Origin: a virus
Virus record (IMG/VR): IMGVR_UViG_3300010885_009120
Coordinates: 1 to 50,407 of that record
Direction: 5' to 3' (one strand)
DNA length: 50,407 bases
Shown: in pieces, positions 41,401 through 46,751 of the stretch
Layout: each line of letters starts with the position of its first letter
How positions within the stretch are numbered: the stretch's first letter is position 1
Program-made: the position numbers and the translations under genes
The notes under the pieces: generated by a model
The model's input: the letters and a program-made list of their open reading frames with translations, nothing else
The model's database searches: none
What the model was told of the DNA's origin: nothing

Positions 41401-42564
41401 GATACCCGTGACCAATACTTGTTAACAGAAAACATTAACACATTACAAGTAACTCCACTATTAACTGTCAACACTGATAAAGGTGAGTTGACATTAATCG
41501 TTACTACGGTACCTGAATTTGTCACCGGTGACTTAATAACAATTGATGGTATTAACGGTACTACACAATTAAATGGTAATGAATATTATGTTAGATTAAT
41601 GACTCCTGTAACAGAGGATGCAATAACATATCAACCAATTAAACTATTCTATGATGTATTGTTGGCAAAACCAGTAACTGGTAAAATACTAACAAGTTAT
41701 GTGTCTGGTGGATATATTTGGAAATCTGACACTACACATGAAATAAATCAACCTGATTTAACGTTGACTAATATTAATAGATTGTTTGTGACTATTAACG
41801 GATACAAAGTTGACAACAGTAGACTTAAACTTAAGAGTGGAAACAAGCTTAATATTTTAGAACCTATTACTACGGGTGATGTTGTTTTGATTACCAGTAT
41901 GATTACAAACGCTACACCCAATCAACTAGTATATGTAAATCACATTGATAAAAATGGTGAACAATCAATATACCGAGCAAATACAGGTGTCAGAACTTGG
42001 TTGACAAAAAACTTAGAAGTACTTGACAGTCAAATATATGTCGAAGATGTAGCTAAGTTGTTAGATTTAGTCAAAACAACCGTAGTTGCAGCTACAATAA
42101 ATGAAAATGTTGCGTGCCTTGTAAATTACGCAGTCGAGACCATTAAGGAAATTTCTGTATATAATATTTCTACACTAACTCAAATAAGTACAGAAAATAT
42201 TACATTGGCTATTAAGAATTCTAGACCAGTGATTTATATAGCTAAAGGTGCTTCTGAAGGTGATAACTTGGAGGTTTCACTACGACTAGGTAACACTATC
42301 AATATTGGTGGGGAAATTATTACTTTTAAGAAAGTTAATACTGAGACTAATACAATTTCAGGAATTACCCGAGGAGTAGATGGTTCTGGTGCTAGATTGA
42401 TGCATTCGGAATATACTATGGTCTATGGTGTAAAATTGACAAATACATTGTTCAATTTCTACTATAACCGTACTTGGAACAGTGAGGACTATTCAGTTGA
42501 GGGTGATCCGTTGCAAGTCAGTGACAGCTTCCCGGCTAACTTCTTGCAGGTCGGTACAGAATAA
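26449..42564 (+). CDS. Giant 5371-residue virion protein (gp7 position) with two predicted beta-propellers
   Basis: One unbroken frame of 16 kb. The N-terminus (FLPEIFRTETNNQFLGATLD; VNFSQYYWLPDGPDVVD) marks a family of huge structural proteins following gp6 in environmental myoviruses; T4 has gp7 (1032 residues) here. Seven FG-GAP-like repeats, such as FGNSVIFDKDLGIYIGDPGA and YGRQLAFSEYTLVVGIPDN, run from about 2190 to 2885. Seven Ycf48/BNR-like repeats, such as VGDDGTIITSPDGIIW and VGSDATILRSTDAVIW, run from about 4344 to 4661. Chitin-binding-like motifs lie near 1782 (WSANVKYVKGSIVTHQNKYW), 2426 (WSGSTPYSVGAVVFHSGNTY) and 4231. A RIKIDNEYINY...LTRGAG module near 3550 recurs as NIGGEIITF...ITRGVDG near the C-terminus. 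It probably forms the outer wedge plus a host-contacting fibre. Confidence 0.85.
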   Translation: MANRVRTIDFLPEIFRTETNNQFLGATLDQLVTPPKLDKIEGYIGRKFEYGLTASDSYIVEPSKIRQDYQFEPGVIFTKTNTSTAVDFLTYPGLVDALVSENGSVINHSKLFANQFYSWDSFVDLDKLVNFSQYYWLPDGPDVVDVKTSLLYNKLDYVVTNQSIDYSISANDISLGKNPIITLLRGGTYTFNVSQPNKFYIQTSPGTSGKNPSRVNLTSREIYGLDNNGIDAGFMTFTVPYATDQDNIKYPGNNPVDIVCTLPFEKVHGMPLSKLKEIDGINSLRNRTLMFYGFKPGTTAKLTNFYDNVAFDDVTYDGGDTTVITNNFYKINYVSEDDGDPVIILTEQKVIPTNQKITAIFGETFISRDFVKNQLGEILQLAQITADLDTLYYQDAVDPLKTGLIKLVEDNASHKINVEAEILGKKTYKSPFGVVFTNGMKINFVGSIFPESYKDKKYYVEGVGTGIELVPETDVLVPETFSQIVYKSYDNEGFDTSTFSERLNVPVVKDYITISRNAKNRNAWSRSNRWFHINVLKATALYSSGKISNAALNNADNRAKRPIIEFYPNLKLFNSGTMHKTFVDFIDTTTTNANTQVSGQTSYIPDGSLPLFDGATIVFTADNDVEVRNKIFTVRFRSITGSGSPIITLTNANKDVIVANEQVVSKRGTNNVGKTYYFNGSNWSYSQAKTLINQPPIFDVFDINGVSFSNQSYYQGSDFKGTKLFSYAIGTGTDDIILGFPIKYSSVANIGDINFNIDFNSDSFNFIKNFVSTTYNITDGYVHNYTSLTAYNRKIGWETAIGESFQYQAFEFEYTIGKSFSTLKFNILPVTSSPWPTVKVYFDSTELTSSQFTVKTSTTLNQTTVTLLFPPVVNTMMQVLIYSNDPLDSKAYFTIPSNLSNNPFNVDIPELSLGDLRGHYQSIYNNSRKITGDVFGANNFRDVGNLIPYSTKIIRNSAPMVKLAAFMRHPEYNLIDSLSFNAQEYVKFKQLMLSTVDQSEYFPTMSGGQMLDDVLQQIASYKQESDSFFWSDMLPARAPYISKIYTFNAFIDTSFFPLSKIYDFKNANYNSILVYSKNTVGGIDRYTQLIKDLDYTISSTQPKLQITKDLVAGDTIIVNEYNTTYGSYVPNTPSKLGLYPASRPSIVLDNSYLIPTYFIKGHDGSLTKLFGAYNNGYLEDFKDKVLLEFETRIYNNIKVSAPIPIKEDEIIPGYFRSTGNSIAEVQNIYSVNFLDWVGKNNIDFANNFYSSSEKFTWNYKNATDKTNKVITQGFWRGIYLWYYDTTTPHSTPWEMLGLTDKPSWWDARYGEAPYTSDNKVLWTDIEAGRINGTVNSRRARPGLSTILPVDSYGNLKNPFNTMVRDYSKAVFNTAWDVGDVGPAEYSYRRSSNWPFDLMKIIALLKPAKFFSLAQDIDLYTYSSEFNQFLLDGFLHGNKIPLLYGNGTAQHGYMNWIVDYVQRTGHIGHNKVTSLLNNLDVRLIYRIAGFTDKEYLNFYLEKTSTNSNNVSLLLPSESYNVMLYQNQPEFTIRYSSIIIQKTSANGYSVTGNSQTRSYFMTYTSDPDGTYKVIEVNGKKVNIPNNYSTVIKYVPYGTVFTTAQSLGEFITNYGRYLTDQGIQFDNQENEFILNWEQMVAEALYWVGANWEVGSLISINPVANCLVINKDSLIVQPLTAQDKNFILNQNLYAIHSSDLAILRDDTRFEVRPLNDGDTISYFTASLNSLEHGIVFDNVSLFNDTIFNKLTGLRQNRLFLRGQKTAEWNGTLNAQGFLLNQDNIENWSANVKYVKGSIVTHQNKYWMANKTVLASLTFNSNDWIETDYEKIQKGLLPNASTRASESALYYDIKNANLKNDGDLLGFSLIGYRPRDYLSASDLSDISQVNLYKSFLSEKGTKNAVNIAQNITLDVGQIKYDVYENWAIKTAEYGGITNHNFIEFKLNKTQLTGNPNIIGIVNDKPESGLLQTIPLYGLTNFGSVITDINILPRKPLDYFEKLPSAGYVNFNDIKMFSLSFDRLSVGTLTANDIFQGDYIWIADDYGSWKVTTPIPMGTINKHVNAISVNNNFNGTATFEFDFPHGLVKDDTFMIVNYDSSIDGFYRVNTVGGLTTVTVDLSLPSDTTSINSLGIASKFQTQRITTTKELSNLLLMNDGASQQKVWVDTDQNGKWAVLQKDLSYKYTNLLKRSGTQNFGNSVIFDKDLGIYIGDPGARTVYRYAYAKAGTYGVTSINANTYEYKESAYVNTAGFGTAMAKSDDVIIITSPGATNSYVYVGVLHPSTHKSFIVQQVITIAGKRVGDAVALSGDKKWLYLSSLTEAKVYVYRLDDNVIRVSAGFVLSSAIAIYATGFIVNGDQSDGLGHGDKVSFSNAIKAESYVIETSEYNLGTNKTTFYIEGNFKSLVATGTTVYKATYNYSSVTTLNVSDVIPAWSGSTPYSVGAVVFHSGNTYIAVGGSTNQNPSTQTVYWKVSNTGFGTTLSTNFDGSKVFISAPTLDFTPTLFNMGAVYVYNRIVQNITYVRDSIDWTDLTTKLAWSPANGISVSHNGQLLVPAIDYTTTANTVTFKYPFRVGAGDVVNISSGDFVFTQTLTPYDYRTSVRSSIAFGTGLDTNIFGNDVLVGAPFDISVDNYEGAVYRYTHEGKKYGTITGVNAVTLVSTATILINGTVVVLPSTGLNNIVTAINQAGILNVIATAIDETKLQISLRDPKLGRLNDKLTITVFNKSVLDSLGIKEYTQTQTIREVHNTTNPTQFGYSIKFNEYNSVAISAPVANRFAATTFDFIDDSKSNNDTYFDNNFTRFIDSFANAGAVFVYDYIAEYNESLSNLGSYVFAQSCNDLITNIGPSAFYGRQLAFSEYTLVVGIPDNYSGDGFNGRVVAYKNLTNKPNWNIFRKSNDVVDVDRLSGVQIYDNDTNERSQSLDYIDPLQGKLLGVVMENLDYVDSIDPAGYNTDVRNHNLVWSSEYIGKLWFDTSSTRFVNYHQEDTVYNSRYWGTVFPDSVVSVYTWVESDVTPVNYTGTGTPYDLESYTTTVEVDNAGSLVLKYYYWVKNTNVIQSTKGKTLSDTILELYIANPITSGVPFFAAYKPNVFGLYNASDFITDLTSSLYIGFSSGSNETPAYNEYKLIRAGYEDDFIAGIPSMYTEHNEPEAMYEKLLDSLAGMDSQGRVVPDITLPKLMQTGTAYRPRQSMFKNRLKALANYFGYANTVLKQYPIAEFKTPSLLGSSNSESSTVRAPTFFTIAGVDFDTTKYWEYIYWWAEGYSVNTKIDVEVSKYYGLATLIPYLGMIAGVTMNSDGKREVYVYNGKSWDRIGLEQGTIQIKESLWNYSGYKIGFDSNFFDLDAYDSYPSMETRYIIRALNEQIYTETLRIHRNKSLILLFEYIVSENTTSQNNLTWLNKTSLVDVQHTLRELAQDKNYKRDNQVFLEGFINEVKPYRVVIKEFLLKYTKAESFTGQVTDFDLPGRYSVTTDRFITPNLVFDSVRATGQVLPTDAIWTDSLYSDWYSNYGISLTGSANNPITSLEIYLDKISDVLYVDDAFGLPVTGRIKIDNEYINYSQIDREKGKLYSLTRGAGDSDVANHIPGTIVYIDLPGVVLLDSGRDYIDPPQISAVIDSTIYPAPTRPATLIPVMSGGKVIDITVTDPGLGYTTKPDIVIQASITILFDSANINYNDNTININAVSLLTGDAVKYIKSLTSLGISGLQNKKYYYVRVISTDSLFYKKSVIALYTTKNNAMIDSRRVNLAESINSINNKLEVSARAVPIVSNTPTRELTSTLKFDRTSYRTKVEEWTSGEYYGSVVTNNGVESSLDLSVNYAIPYPGLTGVATHPGSATDGTGAIFTIYNILFGLSYDAEITFAGASYDVGDIITISGANLSGISSTNNCVLTVTTISNVGGITSVTVAGTPSTVTRASIQQAVLPITNVSSINATIASTTNGIIYGNQFAAAGTINGLFISGMVLSGGTIPANSVHITKVVTAKFTAEIFGTSSVKILTGTLPKIGMLVTGFTIPANTFVISVSSEYVELSNIIRITPAVQFIDFTGVIYDLNTTVTTQLNVAITGTSGDSVATLNYSVTNLQPGQIKGLQLYFYKIINPYTYVDSRPGGATIKVFKPNFSAQNITNKYFIQIIDPGTIYANGDVIVINGSNLGGVNGINDAKITVKLADYITNEISVYELNGVAVNSFEKYYVKPISQTQVALFYDTSLVRPVPNHAFTFLSGDYAYIPEPIYITSGHTRSPYSLVTFNNTLYRCMVSNNDIAFDFNKWEEVRSDEFDLNALDRIMGFYNPTDNMPGKNLPMLVSGIDYPNNTYFGQPFDDLVNELDTVLKDQIFYPSNINLRGIIVAEQNLLVAIGDTESYSIILLSHDTGVTWTMKQISKNVLNVQDIRYDEGHYVIVTSNIHSPVVTSNDLENWVSVGEFTPYDTNKFDDVGYDSSSISAPKDKLYSVIYNNNFYIAVGDELLISPDSYTWSVQYSFRSSLPQQFKRVAYVSSAFFDGYIATGLGTITNTTVNGYTSLVSTSKTFRSLNGLDWEEILPRVVSTGLNVVLSSGTAIVLAGDNYQVFTSTNSHAWDPASIDGTAKTSNLLNGIYANGMFVIVGDDGTIITSPDGIIWSEVVSNTTKTLTAITYSDDNWIIVGSDATILRSTDAVIWQNVSLIKTEENFYQIKGDPFISGYGPEELVPGVLTDTLTMTVTTRPGSTWLVEDYPFNGFTVKKFIHALTDLPIDFSLITENPAHVALYLMDSSTKLGFRIYQDITPTTSNSYSYSINWITQSITLSALDGVSLYDNTKYLQIEVYEFGNGNQEVRSNSQNLPLRIDPVTGYSEIWLGYAYAPEIYATPVVYLNGNPLIYEDDYKISTTASKEAKLLFTTTYHSETDYLSFAIMGLEINSKQNSFSIPQTQVFEVAPSITELVLTNFVGLSSDGYTNDVDAIVEYNGVRLIPTIQYTIAVDPNSEIGTVTLLFNPASGEDLISVTTFHDTRDQYLLTENINTLQVTPLLTVNTDKGELTLIVTTVPEFVTGDLITIDGINGTTQLNGNEYYVRLMTPVTEDAITYQPIKLFYDVLLAKPVTGKILTSYVSGGYIWKSDTTHEINQPDLTLTNINRLFVTINGYKVDNSRLKLKSGNKLNILEPITTGDVVLITSMITNATPNQLVYVNHIDKNGEQSIYRANTGVRTWLTKNLEVLDSQIYVEDVAKLLDLVKTTVVAATINENVACLVNYAVETIKEISVYNISTLTQISTENITLAIKNSRPVIYIAKGASEGDNLEVSLRLGNTINIGGEIITFKKVNTETNTISGITRGVDGSGARLMHSEYTMVYGVKLTNTLFNFYYNRTWNSEDYSVEGDPLQVSDSFPANFLQVGTE

Positions 42565-42566
42565 AT

Positions 42567-42574
42567 GATAAATA
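42567..42574 (+). promoter_or_regulatory. Possible late promoter (GATAAATA) before the 46-residue gene
   Basis: GATAAATA lies 2 bases after the giant gene stop codon. It is only 15 bases before the next ATG, shorter than at the other sites, so a very short leader would result; alternatively it serves the 42722 gene. Confidence 0.5.
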
Positions 42575-42581
42575 AACTATT

Positions 42582-42722
42582 ATGAACGAAAAACCAGAAA
42601 ATACGGCAGAAACTAAGGAAGTAAAACCCAATGAACAAAGCGGATTTTACTTTAGTTCCTTCCTCAAGATTACTGATCCCAATACTAAGGAAATTCTAGT
42701 GCAAGTCAGGGGCGATAACTAA
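42582..42722 (+). CDS. 46-residue protein, partner of the following baseplate/fibre gene
   Basis: MNEKPENTAETKEVKPNEQS, then FYFSSFLKITDPNTKEILVQ, ending VRGDN. The gene fills the gap exactly: a late-promoter-like octamer precedes it and its stop overlaps the next start codon (TAATG). Its second half, FLKITDPNTKEILVQV, resembles residues 12-27 of the next protein, FVKLTDPNTGEVLLDK, so the two share a beta-strand motif, perhaps an attachment site to the same baseplate partner. No Shine-Dalgarno is obvious. Function unknown. Confidence 0.75.
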   Translation: MNEKPENTAETKEVKPNEQSGFYFSSFLKITDPNTKEILVQVRGDN

Positions 42723-43339
42723 TGTCAATACAAAATATGTTAAAAATTGAAGGATTTGTCAAATTGACCGACCCTAACACAGGTGAAGTCTTACTGGACA
42801 AAAAGAATGCAATCCACTATGAGAACATTTCCCAAGCTATTGCAGACGCACTTAGTAACCGAGGTTACGGCGGAATCTATAAGATGGCATTTGGCAACGG
42901 AGGAACTAGCGTAGATGATACAGGTATTATTACGTATTTGCCCCCAAATACAGTGGGTATTAATGCAAGTTTATACAATCAGACTTATACTAAGATTGTA
43001 GATGATACTAGTATTTTAAATACTGACCCCTCAAGAAATAAAATGATTATCAGTCATGTTACTGGTAAAGTTTATACCGACATTATCGTGCAGTGTTTAC
43101 TAGACTTTGGTGAACCCAATGGACAGACAGCGTTTGATAATGGTACTCAAACAGAATCATCGTACACCTTTGACGAAATGGGTATTTTAGCTGGATATGG
43201 AATGGATACGTCTGGTAATGAACAGACAAGACTATTAACTCATGTGATTTTTCACCCCGTTCAAAAAAGTTTGAACAGACAAATACAATTGGACTACACA
43301 ATCAGGATTCAAAGCTTGACAAACGTAGTTACAATTTAA
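42722..43339 (+). CDS. Tail fibre/baseplate attachment structural protein
   Basis: A 205-residue protein starting MSIQNMLKIEGFVKLTDPNT. ENISQAIADALSNRGYGGIY followed by KMAFGNGGTSVDDTGIITYL is a recurrent signature of small tail structural proteins in environmental myoviruses, with SYTFDEMGILAG near the end. No enzyme motif. It sits between the giant wedge/fibre gene and the fibre-like genes, so it may link fibre to baseplate, or do the work of a T4 connector such as gp8-gp10; that is inference from place only. The ATG overlaps the previous stop by one base. Confidence 0.7.
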   Translation: MSIQNMLKIEGFVKLTDPNTGEVLLDKKNAIHYENISQAIADALSNRGYGGIYKMAFGNGGTSVDDTGIITYLPPNTVGINASLYNQTYTKIVDDTSILNTDPSRNKMIISHVTGKVYTDIIVQCLLDFGEPNGQTAFDNGTQTESSYTFDEMGILAGYGMDTSGNEQTRLLTHVIFHPVQKSLNRQIQLDYTIRIQSLTNVVTI

Positions 43340-43347
43340 GATAAATA
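43340..43347 (+). promoter_or_regulatory. T4-type late promoter (GATAAATA) before the tail fibre gene
   Basis: GATAAATATTT begins one base after the preceding TAA stop codon and lies 34 bases before the fibre ATG. It has the same octamer as the sites at 15128 and 23085. Confidence 0.65.
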
Positions 43348-43373
43348 TTTAAAGACTCTGGAGCAACAAGCAA

Positions 43374-44585
43374 ATGGCATATACAATTATTAGAAGTAAC
43401 GGTAGTACGTTAACTACTATTCAAGACGGTACAATCAATACTACTAGTACCTCACTATCACTACCCGGTCGTAGCTGGTCAGGATATGGACAAGCATTTG
43501 ATACAAACTTTGTTCGTATTACTGAAAGTTTTGCCGCAGGTAGTCCTCCTGCTAACCCACTGAAGGGTCAATTGTGGTACAATACATCGACTAATACATT
43601 GAACGTTTGTCCGGCAGACGGTACGCTAACTGCAAGTTCTTGGTTGACGTTAACATCAACTAGCACTTCAGGTACTGCTACTCTTGCTAACGTAACTGTT
43701 ACTGGAAATTTATCTGCTAATAACATTAGCGTGGGTAATTTAATCAGCGGCGATATTCTTAATGTTCGTTTAGCTAACGTATCCGGTACAATGACTGCTA
43801 CTACAGGTAATATTACTACTGGTACTATTAGCACATTAACTACACGCACAATAACAACAGGTAGCGCAACAACAACTGGTACATTGACAGGCGCGTGGTC
43901 TGTTTATGGTAATACTTCTGGTAATGCACTTTCTATTGTTAACGGTAATATTGCGTTCACTGCAAGCAGTGTTAATGGTATTCGTTGCGACAACTACATG
44001 TATGCAAACGGTGTACAATTTAATCCATCAGGTACATATACAAACGCAAACGTTGCTGACTATTTGACTGGCGCGAATAGTATTGCACAATTTACAGGTA
44101 ATATTGCTCCAAGACAAGTTACAACAACTCGTTTAGCAGGCGGCGGAACAGTTGCAGGTGTATGGACATTAGAAACTGGCGCAAGATTTCAAGCAACATT
44201 CGCTGACTTGGCAGAACGTTATTCGGCTGATGCAATCTATGATGTTGGTACAGTTGTTGAATTAGGCGGTGACAAAGAAGTTACTGCTGTTAAAGAAGAT
44301 TTAAGTTCAGATGTCTTTGGAGTTGTATCAAATAGCTATGCTTACTTATTGAATCAAGGTGCAGGCAATGATGAAACTCACCCTGCGGTTGCATTAGTTG
44401 GTCGTGTTCTAGTCAAAGTACAAGGACATGTTAAAAAGAATGATCGCTTAGTAAGCGCAGGAAACGGTTATGCACGTGCAGCCAATCTTGAAGAAGTTAC
44501 TGCATATAATACTATTGGACGAAGTTTATCTAATAAAGACACAGATGGTCCAGGTACGGTAGAAGCAGTAGTAAGCATAAGATAA
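43374..44585 (+). CDS. Tail fibre-like protein with G2-peptidase-like C-terminal domain
   Basis: A 403-residue protein. Residues 25-90 carry WSGYGQAFDTNFVRITESFA, then PPANPLKGQLWYNTSTNTLN, a phage fibre/neck-like N-terminal module. Residues 95-200 are Thr/Gly/Ser/Asn repeats (TATTGNITTGTISTLTTRTI), probably a triple beta-helix shaft. The C-terminal 140 residues (FADLAERYSADAIYDVGTVV, ELGGDKEVTAVKED, GVVSNSYAYLLN, VALVGRVLVKVQG, KNDRLVSAG) look like the phage tail-spike G2-peptidase/chaperone-type domain that helps trimer folding. Whether it is cleaved cannot be told. TGGAG precedes the ATG. Confidence 0.8.
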   Translation: MAYTIIRSNGSTLTTIQDGTINTTSTSLSLPGRSWSGYGQAFDTNFVRITESFAAGSPPANPLKGQLWYNTSTNTLNVCPADGTLTASSWLTLTSTSTSGTATLANVTVTGNLSANNISVGNLISGDILNVRLANVSGTMTATTGNITTGTISTLTTRTITTGSATTTGTLTGAWSVYGNTSGNALSIVNGNIAFTASSVNGIRCDNYMYANGVQFNPSGTYTNANVADYLTGANSIAQFTGNIAPRQVTTTRLAGGGTVAGVWTLETGARFQATFADLAERYSADAIYDVGTVVELGGDKEVTAVKEDLSSDVFGVVSNSYAYLLNQGAGNDETHPAVALVGRVLVKVQGHVKKNDRLVSAGNGYARAANLEEVTAYNTIGRSLSNKDTDGPGTVEAVVSIR

Positions 44586-44597
44586 GGGATACAGGAA

Positions 44598-45593
44598 ATG
44601 GCATATCAATCAACTGGATTAATTCAATCTTCAGATTACAATACCTATCTAGGTAGTGTAACCGGAGTTACTCCAAACACAATTAATGGATTCTTTGCGA
44701 CGGGGACCAGTAGATATGGATATGGACAAACTGCACTACCGCAAGTAGGCCCTACAGACAAAATTACTTCTGCACGTTGGGTCAATTTAATTAATAACAT
44801 TGTTGCCGCATCTAGTCATCAAGGAACTTCAGTAACTACAATTCCATTAACTGACTATGAAATTGGTGACACTATTATAACTAGTTTACAAGGTGGAACA
44901 TCAAATAGTATTTTTGCAGTTGACATTGCAACATTGTTTAATAACATAAATAATGCGGCTGCTCAAGGAAGTACCACTACCTATAGTTCAACTAGTACTT
45001 CTACGTGGTCAACACAAATGACTGCATTGTTCACTATTACATTTGCATCAGCCGATGCTACACGTTATTTCTTTAATGCAGGTGGACAAATCGCAATTAA
45101 CTTATCACATCCTGCAGGATCAGGCATTAATTCATTGTGGAATACTTTGGGTACTCAGTCAGGTACGTTAGTATTAAGTGCACCTGATTCAGGTACTGTT
45201 CGTATTGCCGGTACAAACTACAATGGATTTCAGAAAGTCGGGGGTTCAGGTAGCCCATTAATTAATGCAACTAGTACAGGATACTATGCACTTAGTAGTA
45301 CATGGCAAACAATGTATAAACAGGCTGCAAGTTCTGGGATTTCAAACTATCTACAAAGCTATTTGAGTGTTAGTATGAAAACAAACGGAACTCGCGGCTC
45401 ATACGGTGATAAAGGTAACATTATTTATGTTGCTGTTAAATGGGATCAAGTCCCTGATGGTGGCTCTACTCTATTAAGTGCAGTAGGAACCACAGCAAGT
45501 CTTACAATTAGACCGCCCGCAAGTACATATATTACCAATACATGGGGAACTCCTGCAGTTACTTATGTGATGGGTACTAATATTGGCTATTAA
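44598..45593 (+). CDS. Fibre-associated virion structural protein
   Basis: A 331-residue protein rich in Ser, Thr, Gly, Asn and aromatic residues. RYGYGQTALPQVGPTDKITS, then ARWVNLINNIVAASSHQGTS, resembles a module repeated in tail proteins of marine myoviruses. The middle (about 155-180, ATRYFFNAGGQIAINLSHPA) and the end (VKWDQVPDGGSTLL) suggest a beta-sandwich. No catalytic motif was recognised. AGGAA precedes the ATG, 12 bases after the fibre stop. Function beyond a structural role is not clear; it could be a fibre tip or decoration protein. Confidence 0.7.
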   Translation: MAYQSTGLIQSSDYNTYLGSVTGVTPNTINGFFATGTSRYGYGQTALPQVGPTDKITSARWVNLINNIVAASSHQGTSVTTIPLTDYEIGDTIITSLQGGTSNSIFAVDIATLFNNINNAAAQGSTTTYSSTSTSTWSTQMTALFTITFASADATRYFFNAGGQIAINLSHPAGSGINSLWNTLGTQSGTLVLSAPDSGTVRIAGTNYNGFQKVGGSGSPLINATSTGYYALSSTWQTMYKQAASSGISNYLQSYLSVSMKTNGTRGSYGDKGNIIYVAVKWDQVPDGGSTLLSAVGTTASLTIRPPASTYITNTWGTPAVTYVMGTNIGY

Positions 45594-45617
45594 AATAAAA
45601 CCATAAACAAATAATCC

Positions 45618-45625
45618 TATAAATA
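45618..45625 (+). promoter_or_regulatory. T4 late promoter, perfect TATAAATA
   Basis: An exact match to the T4 late consensus, 25 bases before the first ATG of the glycosyltransferase/radical SAM cassette and just after the last fibre gene. GGAGGAG follows at 45629-45635 as a strong ribosome-binding site, so the cassette appears to be expressed late and well. Confidence 0.75.
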
Positions 45626-45642
45626 CTCGGAGGAGTATTACT

Positions 45643-45948
45643 ATGGATATTGGAAATTTAATTGTAACAGCTAAAAACAGATTTAATCATAATTCTGCTA
45701 AAAAATACCTAAAAGAAAAATACGACAATAAATTGATTGTTGCAGAACAGGGTGGGTTATGGAAAATCACACCTAAATTAATTGCTATTCTTGCAATATA
45801 TCCATCTAAGACATTGATACTAATGGATATGTACGATAATCCTATAACAGTAAACAAAAATGCTTTTCTAAGCAAAGTAAGTTCAGTATACGACACTGTA
45901 ATGTCTGAATACCAAGCTGAATGGGAAGAACTAAAGAATAAAAGATGA
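45643..45948 (+). CDS. Small conserved phage protein opening the glycosyltransferase cassette
   Basis: A 101-residue protein, N-terminally basic, with LIVAEQGGLWKITPKLIAIL, then LILMDMYDNPITVNKN and a helical charged end. I do not recognise a family. It is preceded by the best late promoter and best Shine-Dalgarno in the window and overlaps the following gene as ATGA, so it is clearly translated. Small proteins of this type often follow tail fibre genes in large phages; function unknown. Confidence 0.75.
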   Translation: MDIGNLIVTAKNRFNHNSAKKYLKEKYDNKLIVAEQGGLWKITPKLIAILAIYPSKTLILMDMYDNPITVNKNAFLSKVSSVYDTVMSEYQAEWEELKNKR

Positions 45949-46751
45949 GTAGGGGTGCGTTACTTTTTGCCTTCAATACTGACACAGTAGATTATTTTAG
46001 TATGGCTGTGTACACGGCTAAACGCATCAATCATTTTTTAAACTTACCAGTAACCGTAATCACTGATAATATTGATAACGGACTCAATAATGATTATCAA
46101 TTTGATAATATAATATACACTACTAGCGACCATACAAATTTTAAAGACAATAAAGTTTGGTTGAACAAGGGTAGATATCAAGCATTTGAAGATAGTCCTT
46201 ACGATGAAACATTATTACTAGACACTGACTATATTGTCAATTCTGATAGATTGCTATCATTGTTTTCCTACTATGATGATTTTTGCTGCCACAACTCAAC
46301 CAATTATATAATGAACTCAAATGAAACACAAGAGACTATTGGTAAGCATGGCTTTAATTCATTGTGGGCAACAGTCATGTTATTCAAAAAGTCTGAAAGA
46401 GTTCATCAAATCTTCGAATGTATGAAAATGATACAAGATAATTATGACCACTATGTAAAACTATATGGTATGTATAAAACAATGTATCGTAATGATTATT
46501 CATTGGGTATAGCACAGCATATTGTTAATGGACATGTTGATGTTGTATCTGATTATATACCATGGGACCTACAGCATGTTGGTAAAAACATATTAGTTAA
46601 GAAGAACACCGATGCATTATTCAACACTTCATACAATATATCATATAAACTAGATGAGCCTGACAATCAAAAGAATGAATACATCATAGTTAAAGATTTT
46701 GATTTTCATATGCTTGACAAGGATAATTTCATGGAGATTATTAATGAATAA
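45945..46751 (+). CDS. GT-A-type glycosyltransferase-like protein
   Basis: A 268-residue protein. The N-terminal beta-strand and nucleotide-binding pattern ALLFAFNTDTVDYFSMAVYT, then LPVTVITD, and an acidic LLLDTDYIVNS (DxD, about residues 93-95) fit a GT-A glycosyltransferase; DxD normally binds the metal and sugar nucleotide. It lacks membrane segments, so it is probably cytoplasmic. The next gene is its paralogue. It overlaps both neighbours (ATGA upstream, 8 bases downstream). Sugar and acceptor unknown: virion fibre proteins or host surface glycans are the usual possibilities. Confidence 0.7.
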   Translation: MSRGALLFAFNTDTVDYFSMAVYTAKRINHFLNLPVTVITDNIDNGLNNDYQFDNIIYTTSDHTNFKDNKVWLNKGRYQAFEDSPYDETLLLDTDYIVNSDRLLSLFSYYDDFCCHNSTNYIMNSNETQETIGKHGFNSLWATVMLFKKSERVHQIFECMKMIQDNYDHYVKLYGMYKTMYRNDYSLGIAQHIVNGHVDVVSDYIPWDLQHVGKNILVKKNTDALFNTSYNISYKLDEPDNQKNEYIIVKDFDFHMLDKDNFMEIINE

